Shown here piece by piece: positions 1 through 8,278 of a DNA stretch of 54,931 bases (the stretch's first letter is position 1; every line of letters starts with the position of its first letter). The translations under genes were made by a program, and so were the position numbers. Below the pieces are notes generated by a model. That model was given only the letters and a program-made list of their open reading frames with translations, ran no database searches and had not been told where the DNA came from. The DNA comes from an uncultured Bacteroidales bacterium (GTDB lineage Bacteria; Bacteroidota; Bacteroidia; Bacteroidales; UBA932): positions 1 to 54,931 of the forward strand of contig CASFLY010000153.1 of assembly GCA_949295645.1 (NCBI GenBank), read 5' to 3'.

Positions 1-200
1 ACAACGGCGTATGTCTCCGGAGCGGAAAAGACCGTGCGGATTACCACAAGACTGTCTTCGACCGATGTGTGGGGAGGCCAGCCTGCGGCCGGGCCTATTT
101 CAGGATCTTTAGCATATTTATACAATATCCCTGCGTCCGATTCCCGCCAAGGACGCAGGATAAGTCGATCGGTAGTCAGTTGACATGCAGTTTTTTTCAT
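1..200 (-). CDS. GNAT family N-acetyltransferase (RimJ/RimL type), N-terminal part only
   Basis: The minus strand reads from an ATG at 200 down to the window edge with no stop, giving 66 codons. The peptide begins [18 protein letters not shown] and continues with [17 protein letters not shown] and AGWPPHTS, the usual N-terminus of RimJ/RimL-like GNAT acetyltransferases, which transfer acetyl from acetyl-CoA to an amine on a protein N-terminus or small molecule. The acetyl-CoA binding motif lies beyond the edge, so the substrate cannot be judged. A TAnnTTTG box at 225-232 on the same strand is 24 bases upstream of the ATG. The plus-strand reading of the same bases (60 codons, no start in view) matches nothing I recognise and is taken as a shadow. 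Confidence 0.85.
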   Translation of the reverse strand, partial: MKKTACQLTTDRLILRPWRESDAGILYKYAKDPEIGPAAGWPPHTSVEDSLVVIRTVFSAPETYAV

Positions 201-224
201 ATCAATTTCCAATAATACTTCGCA

Positions 225-232
225 CAAATGTA
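225..232 (-). promoter_or_regulatory. Putative -7 box of the GNAT gene
   Basis: The minus strand reads TACATTTG, matching the Bacteroidetes -7 consensus TAnnTTTG, 24 bases upstream of the acetyltransferase ATG. No TTTG -33 element is visible at the expected 19-21 base spacing, so it rests on the -7 box and position alone. Confidence 0.45.
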
Positions 233-268
233 GTGTTTTTCCGGATGACAGGAGTAGAAATCCGGAGC

Positions 269-1324
269 TTAGTCCGGCACCCCGTCGCGGAAGATGCGCA
301 GGCAGTAGTCTTTGGGGACGCAGTCCAGGGAGGAGGCGTCGCGGAGGAGGGTGCGGATGAAGCCGGCTATGCGGGTGAGGGGCATGCGGAAGGCCTTGTG
401 CAGGTACATGGCGAGGGTCGCGCAGAGAACGGCTTTGTAGAAAGGGTATGAGATGCGGCCCATATGGTCTCTGACGTCTATAAGGCGGTTGAGGTAATGG
501 ATGTAGACCGGGCCGGTTTCGGAGGGGTGCCTGCTGACGGAAGCCCCGACCTTGTGATAGATGACGGAGCCGGTGACGCAGGCCATTCCGGTTTTCTGAC
601 GCTTCAGCCTGAGAGCCAGTTCGAAATCCTCCTCTCCGTAGAAGAACTTTTCGGTGAATATCCGCCCGTCTTCTGTAAGCACGTCCGGGGTAAAAAGCAT
701 GCAGCATCCGGTGATGAAAGAACAGGGGATGAAGTCTTGTTCCCTGACCTGCGAGATGTCCTGATCCTTATAGTGGTATTTTCTGAATCCCCACCTGATT
801 CTTCCTCCGCCGTTCCAGACGGTTTTCCTGTCCCGGAAGTAGAGGATGAGCGGGGTCAATACCTTGTATTCCGGGTACAGCGCCCCGAACCGGACGAGTT
901 TCTCTAAGAAATCCGACTCTGCGACCGTATCGTTGTTCAGCAGCAGGAAGCAGTCCGGGCGGTAGTGCGCCCCGAACCTGACCATAAGGTTGTTGGCCTT
1001 GCTGAACCCGTTGTTTTCCTTCAGATCATAAAGGATGATGTCTTTTGCGTGTACTTCCGGATATGTCTCTTCCCCGAGTTTTGTCCGGTGTATCCTTGTC
1101 TTCTGTCCGCATCTATCTCGTACATAGGCAGTTATGGCCTTGTTGCCTGACATTCCAGTCTCCTCATTGCCGAATGCGGCATAAAGCCTGTCAAGCGACC
1201 CGTCCTCCGAGCCATTGTCTCCCACGATGATGAAATAATCCCCGTATGTCCCCTTCAGCAGGGACTCAAGGCAGGCTGACGTGTCGTCACAGCCGTTCCA
1301 GTTCAGTATCGCTATGCAGACCAT
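269..1324 (-). CDS. Glycosyltransferase family 2 (rhamnosyltransferase-like)
   Basis: This 351-residue protein would transfer a sugar from a nucleotide donor to a cell-envelope acceptor. It opens with [11 protein letters not shown], the first beta strand of the GT-A fold, followed by DNGSEDGS (nucleotide binding), LLNNDT (the metal-binding DxD-like region) and a late GEEDFEL motif typical of GT2 enzymes. There is no signal peptide. I chose the ATG at 1324 because the family starts directly at this strand; a TTG at 1351 would add nine unsupported residues. It lies 58 bases downstream of the S41 protease gene on the same strand and may be cotranscribed. The acceptor is unknown. Confidence 0.88.
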   Translation of the reverse strand: MVCIAILNWNGCDDTSACLESLLKGTYGDYFIIVGDNGSEDGSLDRLYAAFGNEETGMSGNKAITAYVRDRCGQKTRIHRTKLGEETYPEVHAKDIILYDLKENNGFSKANNLMVRFGAHYRPDCFLLLNNDTVAESDFLEKLVRFGALYPEYKVLTPLILYFRDRKTVWNGGGRIRWGFRKYHYKDQDISQVREQDFIPCSFITGCCMLFTPDVLTEDGRIFTEKFFYGEEDFELALRLKRQKTGMACVTGSVIYHKVGASVSRHPSETGPVYIHYLNRLIDVRDHMGRISYPFYKAVLCATLAMYLHKAFRMPLTRIAGFIRTLLRDASSLDCVPKDYCLRIFRDGVPD

Positions 1325-1382
1325 ATTTCGGAACAGGTTTCCCGGATTCAAAGTATATCCCGACCGTGCAGATATACTCCGG

Positions 1383-3005
1383 TCAGCGGAGGAGTGCGAA
1401 AGCCTCAGGGACGGAGGCGAGGGCGTTTTCCAGCTGGGTGTCGTATCTCAGACGGATTTCGATGCCGGCTTCCTGACCATAGTACCTGACGGCGATTTCC
1501 TCTTCTATGAACGGTATGATTTCGTCCTTTTTCAGACGGATGAACTGCTCCTTGTCTATTTTGATGGCATTTTCCAAAGCTTTGAGTTCTCCGGACATAT
1601 TGTCGGCCAGCCCGTCTTTCTCTAATTCCTTTTTCATCTGGTCGAAAAGGGTTTCGGCACTGCTGCGGCAGTCGAAATCCTGCTCCCTGGCGAAAGTCAC
1701 GAAGTCCTCGAAATCCTCATCCGAGAAATGGAAATCCCCGACAGGGGCTATGCTTTCGTGCTGTTTCGCGTACTGTATGACATACCTGTCTATGACTCCG
1801 CCGAGTACCAATGAATACACAAGCCGGCTGTATGACGGGGAATCGACTTCCACATCCGGGGTGATACCGCCTCCGTCACGCACCGTGCGTCCTTTCGCGG
1901 TCTTGAATTCGTGCGTCAGGGAATCAGGAATATGCCCTACGCTGCCGTCCTCGTTCCTGTGGCTGTAGTCGATAGCCTGGACGCAGCGTCCGCTCGGAGT
2001 ATAATACTTGGCGGTGGTCACTTTCAGCTGTCCGTTGTAGACCACCGGCCTCACTGTCTGCACGAGGCCTTTCCCGAATGTCCGTTTCCCCATAATGACT
2101 CCGCGGTCGAGGTCCTGGATGGCTCCAGCCACGATTTCCGAGGAAGAAGCGGAGCCTGAATCCACCATTATCACAAGAGGCATAAGCGTGTCCACGGGTT
2201 CTGCCGTCGTGCGGTATTCCCTGTAGGATGCCGGGTCGCTGCCCTTTGACGTCACCACCAGCGAACCTTTCGGGACGAAGAGCGACACTATGTTTATCGC
2301 CTCGTTCATCAGTCCGCCGCCGTTCCCGCGCAGGTCGAGGACAAGCCGTTTCATTCCCTGTGCCTTGAGTCTGTGATATCCTTCCCTTATCGCTTCGGAC
2401 ACCTTGTCGGTAAAGCCGCTCTGGCTGATGTAGCCGGTCGAGTCGTCGAGCATGCCGACATATTCCACATCCGGAATATGAATCCTCTCGCGGACGATGG
2501 CCACATCCACCGTATCCCCTGTCAGGCCTTTCAGCACCTTGAAATTCACCGTAGTCCCTGGCTTTCCCTTCATCCTGTCGCTGCTTTCCTTCGCATCGAG
2601 GCCCTTGGTCGGCTGTCCGTCTATCAGGATGATCTCGTCCCCGCACCTCAGCCCGTTTTCCGCTGCCGGCGACCCCGTGTACGGTTCGTTTATGATGACA
2701 TTGGCCTCCTTGTCTTTCAGGATGATGGCCCCGATTCCCCCGTATGTCTTGGACAGCATCATCTGCAGGTCCTCATTCTCCTCCTCCGGGATGTAAATCG
2801 TGTACGGATCGAGATTCTCCAGCATCGCATCGATTCCCGCCCGCATTATCCTGTCCACGGGCAGACTGTCCACGTATGACCTGTTCAGTTCCTTGAGGAT
2901 CGAACTGTGGATTTCCGTCCATTGCCCCAATCTGAAACTTTTGCTCTGCCCGAAAACCGGAAGGACCGCAAGCAAGGCCGCTGCCGCAATAAATATCTTT
3001 CTCAT
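1383..3005 (-). CDS. S41 family C-terminal processing peptidase with PDZ domain
   Basis: The 540-residue product is an exported tail-specific serine protease. An N-terminal signal peptide (MRKIFIAAAALLAVLPVFG) is followed by a PDZ domain (roughly residues 85-165) and the S41 catalytic domain. The motif GSASSSEIVAGAIQD places the catalytic serine near residue 287, and KRTFGKG supplies the lysine 25 residues later, the same spacing as in E. coli Prc. Such enzymes cleave envelope proteins from their C-termini in the periplasm. I start at the ATG at 3005, which begins the signal peptide; a TTG at 3059 lies inside the promoter. Substrates are unknown. Confidence 0.93.
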   Translation of the reverse strand: MRKIFIAAAALLAVLPVFGQSKSFRLGQWTEIHSSILKELNRSYVDSLPVDRIMRAGIDAMLENLDPYTIYIPEEENEDLQMMLSKTYGGIGAIILKDKEANVIINEPYTGSPAAENGLRCGDEIILIDGQPTKGLDAKESSDRMKGKPGTTVNFKVLKGLTGDTVDVAIVRERIHIPDVEYVGMLDDSTGYISQSGFTDKVSEAIREGYHRLKAQGMKRLVLDLRGNGGGLMNEAINIVSLFVPKGSLVVTSKGSDPASYREYRTTAEPVDTLMPLVIMVDSGSASSSEIVAGAIQDLDRGVIMGKRTFGKGLVQTVRPVVYNGQLKVTTAKYYTPSGRCVQAIDYSHRNEDGSVGHIPDSLTHEFKTAKGRTVRDGGGITPDVEVDSPSYSRLVYSLVLGGVIDRYVIQYAKQHESIAPVGDFHFSDEDFEDFVTFAREQDFDCRSSAETLFDQMKKELEKDGLADNMSGELKALENAIKIDKEQFIRLKKDEIIPFIEEEIAVRYYGQEAGIEIRLRYDTQLENALASVPEAFALLR

Positions 3006-3023
3006 AATTCTGCCGATAAAATA

Positions 3024-3054
3024 GGATTGCACCGGCACCACGCCGGCGCAATCC
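3024..3054 (-). promoter_or_regulatory. Strong hairpin in the 5' leader of the S41 protease gene
   Basis: Between the -7 box and the ATG the DNA contains GGATTGC at 3024-3030 and its exact complement GCAATCC at 3048-3054, with a further CCGGC/GCCGG pair inside. The transcript would fold into a stem of about 12 pairs with one mismatch. There is no U run, so it is not an ordinary intrinsic terminator; it may stabilise the mRNA or control translation. Confidence 0.55.
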
Positions 3055-3056
3055 TG

Positions 3057-3064
3057 CAAAGATA
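3057..3064 (-). promoter_or_regulatory. -7 box of the S41 protease gene
   Basis: The minus strand reads TATCTTTG, a perfect TAnnTTTG box, 51 bases upstream of the chosen ATG. The -33 region is T-rich without a clear TTTG. The promoter faces away from the malQ promoter at 3106-3136. Confidence 0.6.
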
Positions 3065-3105
3065 TACCATTTATCCTGAAAAACCGACTGTCCGTCAGGG
3101 AAATG

Positions 3106-3136
3106 TTTGCAGGCGGGGAGAGAATGATTAAATTTG
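3106..3136 (+). promoter_or_regulatory. malQ promoter (TTTG, 19-base spacer, TAAATTTG)
   Basis: TTTG at 3106-3109 is followed after exactly 19 bases by TAAATTTG at 3129-3136, matching both elements of the Bacteroidetes housekeeping consensus. The implied leader to the malQ ATG at 3222 is about 80 bases. Confidence 0.7.
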
Positions 3137-3221
3137 CAGGGAAAGGATATGTTTACAGGACGTGCGGGCCGAAACCGACAATCTGCCGGCCGGACCGACG
3201 ATAACCGCGAAATGATTTATT

Positions 3222-5426
3222 ATGAAACTGATAACTTCCGTAGAATACAGAACCCGCTGGGGAGAGGAACTCTTCCTCAGGAAAAACGGTTCGCTGATCC
3301 CGATGAAATACTGTCCTGGAGATGTCTGGAGAGCTGAAATCGACGGCTTGGAGGCCGGACAGAAAGTCGAATACAGATACGAACTTCACGTCGGAGGACT
3401 GTGCCGGCGGTGCGAATGGAAGTCGCATGCCGTGACCCTGCCGGAGATGGTTTCAGAAAGGGCTGCGGCAGGACAGGCTTCGGAAAATGCGGCGGAAACC
3501 GTGACTGTGGCGGACAGCTGGAACGATGTCCCGTGCGAGCTGCCTCTGCACTCCGCACCTTTTGCCGACGGGGTGTTCTCAAGAGAGCCCGGCCGCAAAT
3601 GGAAAGCGGCGGGAACTGCCATCCCGGTGTTTTCGCTGAGGTCGGAAACCAGTTTCGGAGTGGGGGACTTCCATGACCTGAAACTTATGGCTGACTGGGC
3701 TGCGATGACCGGACAGAAAATCATACAGCTGCTGCCCGTGAACGACACCACGATGACGGGAACGCCCGATGACTCCTACCCGTACAGTGCGAATTCCAGC
3801 TTCGCCCTTCATCCGCAGTTCCTTTATCTGCCCGAGGCCGGAGTGGAGGAAAACGAGGAGTATGTCAGGCTGCGTTCCGAACTGAATTCACTCCCGACGG
3901 TGGACTATGTGAGGGTGAACAGGGAAAAGCACAGGCTTCTGCGGGAGACATTCGGCAAGGTGCGTTCCAAGGTGCTGAGAACGAAGGCTTACAAGGCTTT
4001 TGTGGCGGAAAACGCGCAGTGGCTGCTGCCTTATGCGGTTTTCTGTGTGCTGCGAGACGAGTTCGGAACCGCCGACTTTACTAAATGGAAGAAGGAAAAT
4101 GCGGATTTTTCGGTATATGATGACGCCTTGGCAGCGGATTATGCCGCAAGACACAGGAAAGAGACGGACTATTACTGTTTCCTGCAGTACCACCTCGACA
4201 GACAGCTGTCCGAGGCCCGCGACTATGCGCGTGCCAAGGGGGTGATATTCAAGGGCGACCTCCCGATAGGGGTGAGCCGGACGAGTGCCGATGCCTGGGT
4301 GAACAGGGCTCTATTCAACCTGGACTCTTCCGCCGGAGCTCCGCCTGATGCGTTTTCCGCTGACGGGCAGAACTGGAAAGACCTGCCTACATACAACTGG
4401 GACGAGATGTCCAAGGACAACTATGCCTGGTGGAGAGCCCGTCTCAGGACGATGGCACGGTACTTCGACGCATTCAGGATAGACCACCTTCTGGGTTTTT
4501 TCAGGATATGGGAGATCCCGATATGTGAGGACAGCGGGATTATGGGGCATTTCAGCCCGGCGCTGCCGTATTCTTCCGACGAACTGCGGAACATGGGATT
4601 CGAACTGCCAGTATCCGGCCAGAACAGCCCCGCCCGGGATTCCCGCCAGGGGGATGTTTCCGACAGGAATGCCTGCCCGGGAAATCAGAACGTGCTTTTC
4701 GTGGAAGACCCGCGCCGCAAGGGCTGGTGGCATCCGAGAATCGCTTCCCGCTCCACATCTGCCTACGCCCGTCTGAGCGACTGGATGAAGTCGGTCTACG
4801 ACAGGCTCTACGATGATTTCTTCTACAGGAGGCACAACGCTTTCTGGAAAGAATCCGCGATGAAGAAGCTCTCCGTGCTGCTCTCGGAGACGGGTATGCT
4901 TGTCTGCGGGGAAGACCTCGGGATGATACCCGCCTGTGTCCCGGAGGTGATGTCGGAGTACCAGATCCTTTCTCTCGAAATACAGAGGATGCCCAAGGCC
5001 GACTGGCAGACCTTTGCGGATCCGGCCCAGTACCCTTACTATTCGGTGTGCACGACTTCTACCCACGATATGAATCCGATACGAGCCTGGTGGAACGAAG
5101 ACAGGCAGCTCACTAACCGTTTCTGGCACGAAGTGCTGTGGGGCGGAGGCGAGGCGCCGCAGGACTGTACTCCGGAAATCTGCGACAGAATCGTCCGCAT
5201 GCACCTGGACTCTCCGGCCATGCTTACGGTTCTCCCGCTTCAGGACTGGCTGTCCGTCGACGGCGACCTGCGCTTTGACGACCCGTCGCAGGAGCGTATC
5301 AATGTCCCTTCCATCCCGCGTTACTACTGGCGTTACCGTATGCACCTTACCCTCGAGAACCTGATTTCGCAGACAGGGTTCAATTCCAGGCTGAAAACCA
5401 TGATCGAAGCCTCGGGCAGGCTTTAA
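3222..5426 (+). CDS. malQ: 4-alpha-glucanotransferase (GH77)
   Basis: The 734-residue enzyme transfers alpha-1,4-glucan segments between maltooligosaccharides in cytoplasmic glycogen and starch metabolism. Residues 1 to about 100 look like a CBM20-type starch-binding module (for example YRTRWGEELFL and VEYRYELH); the rest is the GH77 barrel. The catalytic residues are visible: the nucleophile Asp near 421 in FRIDHLLGF, the acid/base Glu near 564 in CGEDLGM, and Asp near 616 in STHDMNPIR. Bacteroidetes homologues are often longer, around 890 residues with more N-terminal binding modules, so this is a short version. It stands alone between a divergent protease gene and rdgB. Confidence 0.94.
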   Translation: MKLITSVEYRTRWGEELFLRKNGSLIPMKYCPGDVWRAEIDGLEAGQKVEYRYELHVGGLCRRCEWKSHAVTLPEMVSERAAAGQASENAAETVTVADSWNDVPCELPLHSAPFADGVFSREPGRKWKAAGTAIPVFSLRSETSFGVGDFHDLKLMADWAAMTGQKIIQLLPVNDTTMTGTPDDSYPYSANSSFALHPQFLYLPEAGVEENEEYVRLRSELNSLPTVDYVRVNREKHRLLRETFGKVRSKVLRTKAYKAFVAENAQWLLPYAVFCVLRDEFGTADFTKWKKENADFSVYDDALAADYAARHRKETDYYCFLQYHLDRQLSEARDYARAKGVIFKGDLPIGVSRTSADAWVNRALFNLDSSAGAPPDAFSADGQNWKDLPTYNWDEMSKDNYAWWRARLRTMARYFDAFRIDHLLGFFRIWEIPICEDSGIMGHFSPALPYSSDELRNMGFELPVSGQNSPARDSRQGDVSDRNACPGNQNVLFVEDPRRKGWWHPRIASRSTSAYARLSDWMKSVYDRLYDDFFYRRHNAFWKESAMKKLSVLLSETGMLVCGEDLGMIPACVPEVMSEYQILSLEIQRMPKADWQTFADPAQYPYYSVCTTSTHDMNPIRAWWNEDRQLTNRFWHEVLWGGGEAPQDCTPEICDRIVRMHLDSPAMLTVLPLQDWLSVDGDLRFDDPSQERINVPSIPRYYWRYRMHLTLENLISQTGFNSRLKTMIEASGRL

Positions 5427-5447
5427 GGCCAGCATTTTTAATATACG

Positions 5448-5486
5448 GATTTCTCCACTTCGCCTGTGGCTCCGGTCGAAATGACG
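5448..5486 (-). repeat. Dispersed intergenic repeat, GTCATTTCGA half
   Basis: On the minus strand this reads GTCATTTCGACCGGAG, a variable octamer, then GAAGTGGAGAAATC. The same flanks with a different centre occur at 35511-35552 and 39335-39376. The two arms are partly complementary. It lies just after malQ and before the rdgB promoter and is non-coding. Confidence 0.65.
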
Positions 5487-5511
5487 CTTTAGGTGCTTCA
5501 GGAGGAGCGAA

Positions 5512-5542
5512 TTTGCGAATAATCAAAAATTTTTTACCTTTG
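5512..5542 (+). promoter_or_regulatory. rdgB-recO promoter
   Basis: TTTG at 5512-5515 and TACCTTTG at 5535-5542 are 19 bases apart, matching both consensus elements. The ATG of rdgB follows 30 bases after the -7 box, giving a short leader. Confidence 0.72.
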
Positions 5543-5572
5543 CCCCGATTTTAGACGAAAATAAAAGCAGTT

Positions 5573-6211
5573 ATGAAAATGGTTTTTGCAACGGGCAATA
5601 GCGGAAAACTGCGAGAGGCATCGGAAATTTTAGGCAAGGGATTTGAGCTCGTTACCCCTGCACAGATGGGAATCGATGAAGATATTCCCGAAACAGGTAC
5701 TACCCTGAAAGCTAATTCACAGCAGAAGGCGGATTTTATCTGGCAGAACTGCCGCACGGACTGTTTTGCCGACGATACAGGCCTTGAAGTGGATGCACTC
5801 GGAGGTGCTCCGGGAGTACATACGGCACGTTATGCCGGCGACGACAGGGATTTCAACAAAAATATGGACAAGCTCCTCTATGAGCTGGAGCGCAAGGAAA
5901 TGGAGGCTTCTCTGATGGCATCGGCCGGAATAGCGCCTAAAAAATCATTGCGCAGCGCACGTTTCAAGAGTGTCGTCACCCTCATTCTCGACGGACAGCA
6001 TTATTTTTTCCAGGGCGTACTCGAAGGCCGCATAGCACGAAGAAAGGCCGGTAAAGGCGGGTTCGGCTATGATCCTGTGTTCATCGCAGACGACTACCCG
6101 GGCGTTACGCTCGCTGAAATCACGGAGGAACAGAAAAATTCCGTTTCGCACAGAGGTAAGGCCCTCCGGGCAATGGCCGAGTTCCTTTCCGGAACCGTCA
6201 ATCCGCGATGA
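5573..6211 (+). CDS. rdgB: Non-canonical purine NTP pyrophosphatase (RdgB/HAM1)
   Basis: This 212-residue cytosolic enzyme hydrolyses dITP, XTP and ITP to monophosphates so that deaminated purines are not built into DNA. The N-terminal MVFATGNSGKLREA is the family signature for the nucleotide pocket; FADDTGLEVDALGGAPGVHTARYAG and GFGYDPVF, both characteristic, follow, as does the C-terminal SHRGKAL. Length is slightly above the usual 195-200 because of an insertion around residues 105-125. Its stop codon overlaps the ATG of recO (ATGA), so the two repair-related genes are probably translationally coupled. Confidence 0.95.
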   Translation: MKMVFATGNSGKLREASEILGKGFELVTPAQMGIDEDIPETGTTLKANSQQKADFIWQNCRTDCFADDTGLEVDALGGAPGVHTARYAGDDRDFNKNMDKLLYELERKEMEASLMASAGIAPKKSLRSARFKSVVTLILDGQHYFFQGVLEGRIARRKAGKGGFGYDPVFIADDYPGVTLAEITEEQKNSVSHRGKALRAMAEFLSGTVNPR

Positions 6212-6858
6212 ACAATTCCGAATTCATCCTGCTCCATACGACAAGGTACGGTGAGAATTCCATCATTCTCCATACTTTGTCGAGAGAGTACGGGAGGAGG
6301 GGACTTTTCATAAAAAACATATCCCGGCGTGTGTCTACGTCGCTTTTCTTCCCGCTCAGTATTTTGGAGGCGGATGTTTCCGAAACCGACAAATCCAGGC
6401 TCCTTACGGCACGTGGCATCGTGTCGAGGTATCCTCTTGCCGGCCTGAGAAACAGTCATGGCAAGAGCGCCATATCGATGTTTGTCAGCGAAGTCCTCTA
6501 CCGCGTCGTCAAGGAAGGGATGCAGGACGTGGCGCTGTATGATATGTGCGTGAAAAATATCCTGCTGCTGGATGCGTTAGAGTCGGATTACAGCAATTTC
6601 CACCTTTATTTCCTCCTGGAGTTCATCATCGGCCTGGGTTTCAGCCCGGAGCCGGAAGACCTCGCCCCCTTCGTAGGGGAGAGACTTCCGATAGTGTCGG
6701 AATTCATCGCAAAGCCTTTTTCAGAGGCCATGCTTGTCCCCATGTCCGGGGACATACGGAATGACATCGCAGGGAAACTCCTGAAATACATAGAATTCCA
6801 CACGGAATCGGCCGTCAATGTCAACTCTCTGAGAGTCCTGCACGAGATTTTCCGCTGA
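6208..6858 (+). CDS. recO: DNA repair protein RecO
   Basis: The 216-residue product resembles Bacteroidetes RecO, the mediator that helps load RecA onto SSB-coated single-stranded DNA. It begins with the OB-fold stretch FILLHTTRYGENSIILHTLSREYGRRG and continues with a helical domain containing FLLEFIIGLGFSPE. It is a little shorter than most RecO proteins (about 240) and shows no C-terminal zinc cysteines. The start overlaps the stop of rdgB by four bases. It converges on the U32 gene, and the 163-base gap between them holds the 121-bp repeat. Confidence 0.88.
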   Translation: MNNSEFILLHTTRYGENSIILHTLSREYGRRGLFIKNISRRVSTSLFFPLSILEADVSETDKSRLLTARGIVSRYPLAGLRNSHGKSAISMFVSEVLYRVVKEGMQDVALYDMCVKNILLLDALESDYSNFHLYFLLEFIIGLGFSPEPEDLAPFVGERLPIVSEFIAKPFSEAMLVPMSGDIRNDIAGKLLKYIEFHTESAVNVNSLRVLHEIFR

Positions 6859-6885
6859 CCGGATTTCAGACATCCTGATGGGGAT

Positions 6886-7006
6886 GAGGGCGACCCAAAA
6901 GGAGGAATTTCAAGGCTTGCGAAGATGAGAAAACCGCAGTGTACTGGCGTACATGAGGATTTTCGAATCAAGCGTAACGCAGAAAGTACCCTTTTGGGGC
7001 GCCCTC
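6886..7006 (+). repeat. 121-bp imperfect palindrome, copy 1
   Basis: The ends are inverted repeats: GAGGGCGACCCAAAAGG at the left and CCTTTTGGGGCGCCCTC at the right. Inside are further complementary pairs (GCTTG with CAAGC; GAAAA with TTTTC), so either strand could form a long hairpin. A second copy of the same length, inverted and nearly identical in its inner 100 bases, lies at 10465-10585. Both copies fill gaps between convergent genes. A short reading frame beginning MRKPQCTGVHEDF crosses both copies but looks fortuitous. Confidence 0.85.
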
Positions 7007-7021
7007 ACCGTCATCGGCAGG

Positions 7022-8275
7022 TCAGGCCGGAGCCCAGATGTAGACCTTGTCGGAGCGGCGGAGTTTGTCCGTCTGTCCCCCGAGGTCCACCGGGATGGAG
7101 CAGAAGACCCCTTTGCCGGCTTCCCTTACAGTTTTCAGGTCTACCCGGATTTCGCTGGCTTTCGTCTCGATGACTCCTGTGGACGGGCCGATGATGAGGA
7201 TGTCGTCCCCTGTTTTCAGGGGAGCGGATTCTATGAGTATTTCAGCCACTCCCGATTTCGCGAACCAGTTCGTGACCTTGCCGCTGTAGACTTTTTTGCG
7301 CGTGGCCTTGCTGCCGTAGACCTCGCTCCACTGTCCGAGCCGTGCGCCCTGATAGTAGCCGTCCCAGAAGCCTCGGTTGAAGACTTCTTCCAGTTCCTTT
7401 TTCAGACCGGCCGCCAGTTCCGGCGTGTATTTCCCTTCGCAGACGGCATCTGCCGCCCTCCTGTAGCAGGAAGCGGTTCGTCTGACATATTCCGCCGAGC
7501 GTGCCCTGCCTTCTATTTTGAACACTGTGACGCCGGCATCTGTGATTTTGTCCATAAATTCTATGGTACACAGGTCTTTGGGCGACATTATGTATTTGTT
7601 GTCTATCACGAGCCGGTTTCCCGTTTCGAGGTCAGTCACTTCATAGCCCCGCCTGCATATCTGGTAGCAGGCTCCCCTGTTGGCCGAGGCCCCGTATTCG
7701 TGCAGGCTCAGGTAGCATTTCCCGGAAACGGCCATGCACAGGGCGCCGTGGGCGAACATCTCGATTTCCACCCGTCTTCCGGAAGGGCCCTTGATGTCTT
7801 CGGCATCGATGATGGATTTTATTTCCTTGACCTGATGCAGGTTCAGTTCGCGGGCGAGCACGATGACATCCGCGTACCGGGCGTAGAACCTGAGGGATTC
7901 CGAGTTGGAGATGCTGAGCTGGGTGGAGATATGCACCTCGATGCCGATTTCCCGGGCGTAGGCGATGGCGGCCATATCCGAGGCGATGACGGCAGTTATT
8001 CCGGCCGATTTGGCGGCGTCGAGGGTCCTGCGCATGTCCGCGAGGTCTTCCTGGTACAGGACGATGTTCAGGGTAAGGTATGACTTTATCCCGTTGTCCC
8101 TGCATATCCTGCATATTTCGGGAAGGTCTTCCATCCTGAAATTGTTAGCCGAGTGCGACCGCATATTCAGCCTTTCCACACCGAAGTACACGGAATCGGC
8201 CCCTCCCTGTATGGCGGCTTGCAGGCATTCGAAGTTGCCTGCGGGAGCCATTATTTCTATCTCTTTTTTGTCCAT
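7022..8275 (-). CDS. U32 family protein (TrhP/RlhA-type RNA hydroxylation enzyme)
   Basis: The 417-residue protein belongs to the 'peptidase U32' family. Members such as E. coli TrhP and RlhA are now linked to prephenate-dependent hydroxylation of tRNA U34 or 23S rRNA rather than proteolysis. It starts IEIMAPAGNFECLQAAIQGGADSVYFG, the family signature, and has HISTQLSISNSE and the cysteine group C-x-A-V-S-G-K-C with NRGACYQICR, the expected iron-sulfur ligands. Length matches TrhP better than RlhA, but sequence alone does not settle the substrate. It starts three bases after the polyprenyl synthase gene ends, so the two are cotranscribed. Confidence 0.88.
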   Translation of the reverse strand: MDKKEIEIMAPAGNFECLQAAIQGGADSVYFGVERLNMRSHSANNFRMEDLPEICRICRDNGIKSYLTLNIVLYQEDLADMRRTLDAAKSAGITAVIASDMAAIAYAREIGIEVHISTQLSISNSESLRFYARYADVIVLARELNLHQVKEIKSIIDAEDIKGPSGRRVEIEMFAHGALCMAVSGKCYLSLHEYGASANRGACYQICRRGYEVTDLETGNRLVIDNKYIMSPKDLCTIEFMDKITDAGVTVFKIEGRARSAEYVRRTASCYRRAADAVCEGKYTPELAAGLKKELEEVFNRGFWDGYYQGARLGQWSEVYGSKATRKKVYSGKVTNWFAKSGVAEILIESAPLKTGDDILIIGPSTGVIETKASEIRVDLKTVREAGKGVFCSIPVDLGGQTDKLRRSDKVYIWAPA

Positions 8276-8278
8276 CGT

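Noticed and set aside
1-183. Plus-strand open frame at the left edge ending in TGA at 183
   Set aside because: No family resemblance, whereas the minus-strand reading is a clear GNAT N-terminus with a -7 box.
6925-7173. Short protein starting MRKPQCTGVHEDF, found again at 10322-10546 on the minus strand
   Set aside because: Only the part inside the 121-bp palindrome is shared, the extensions are unrelated, and the frame runs into the neighbouring gene on the other strand.
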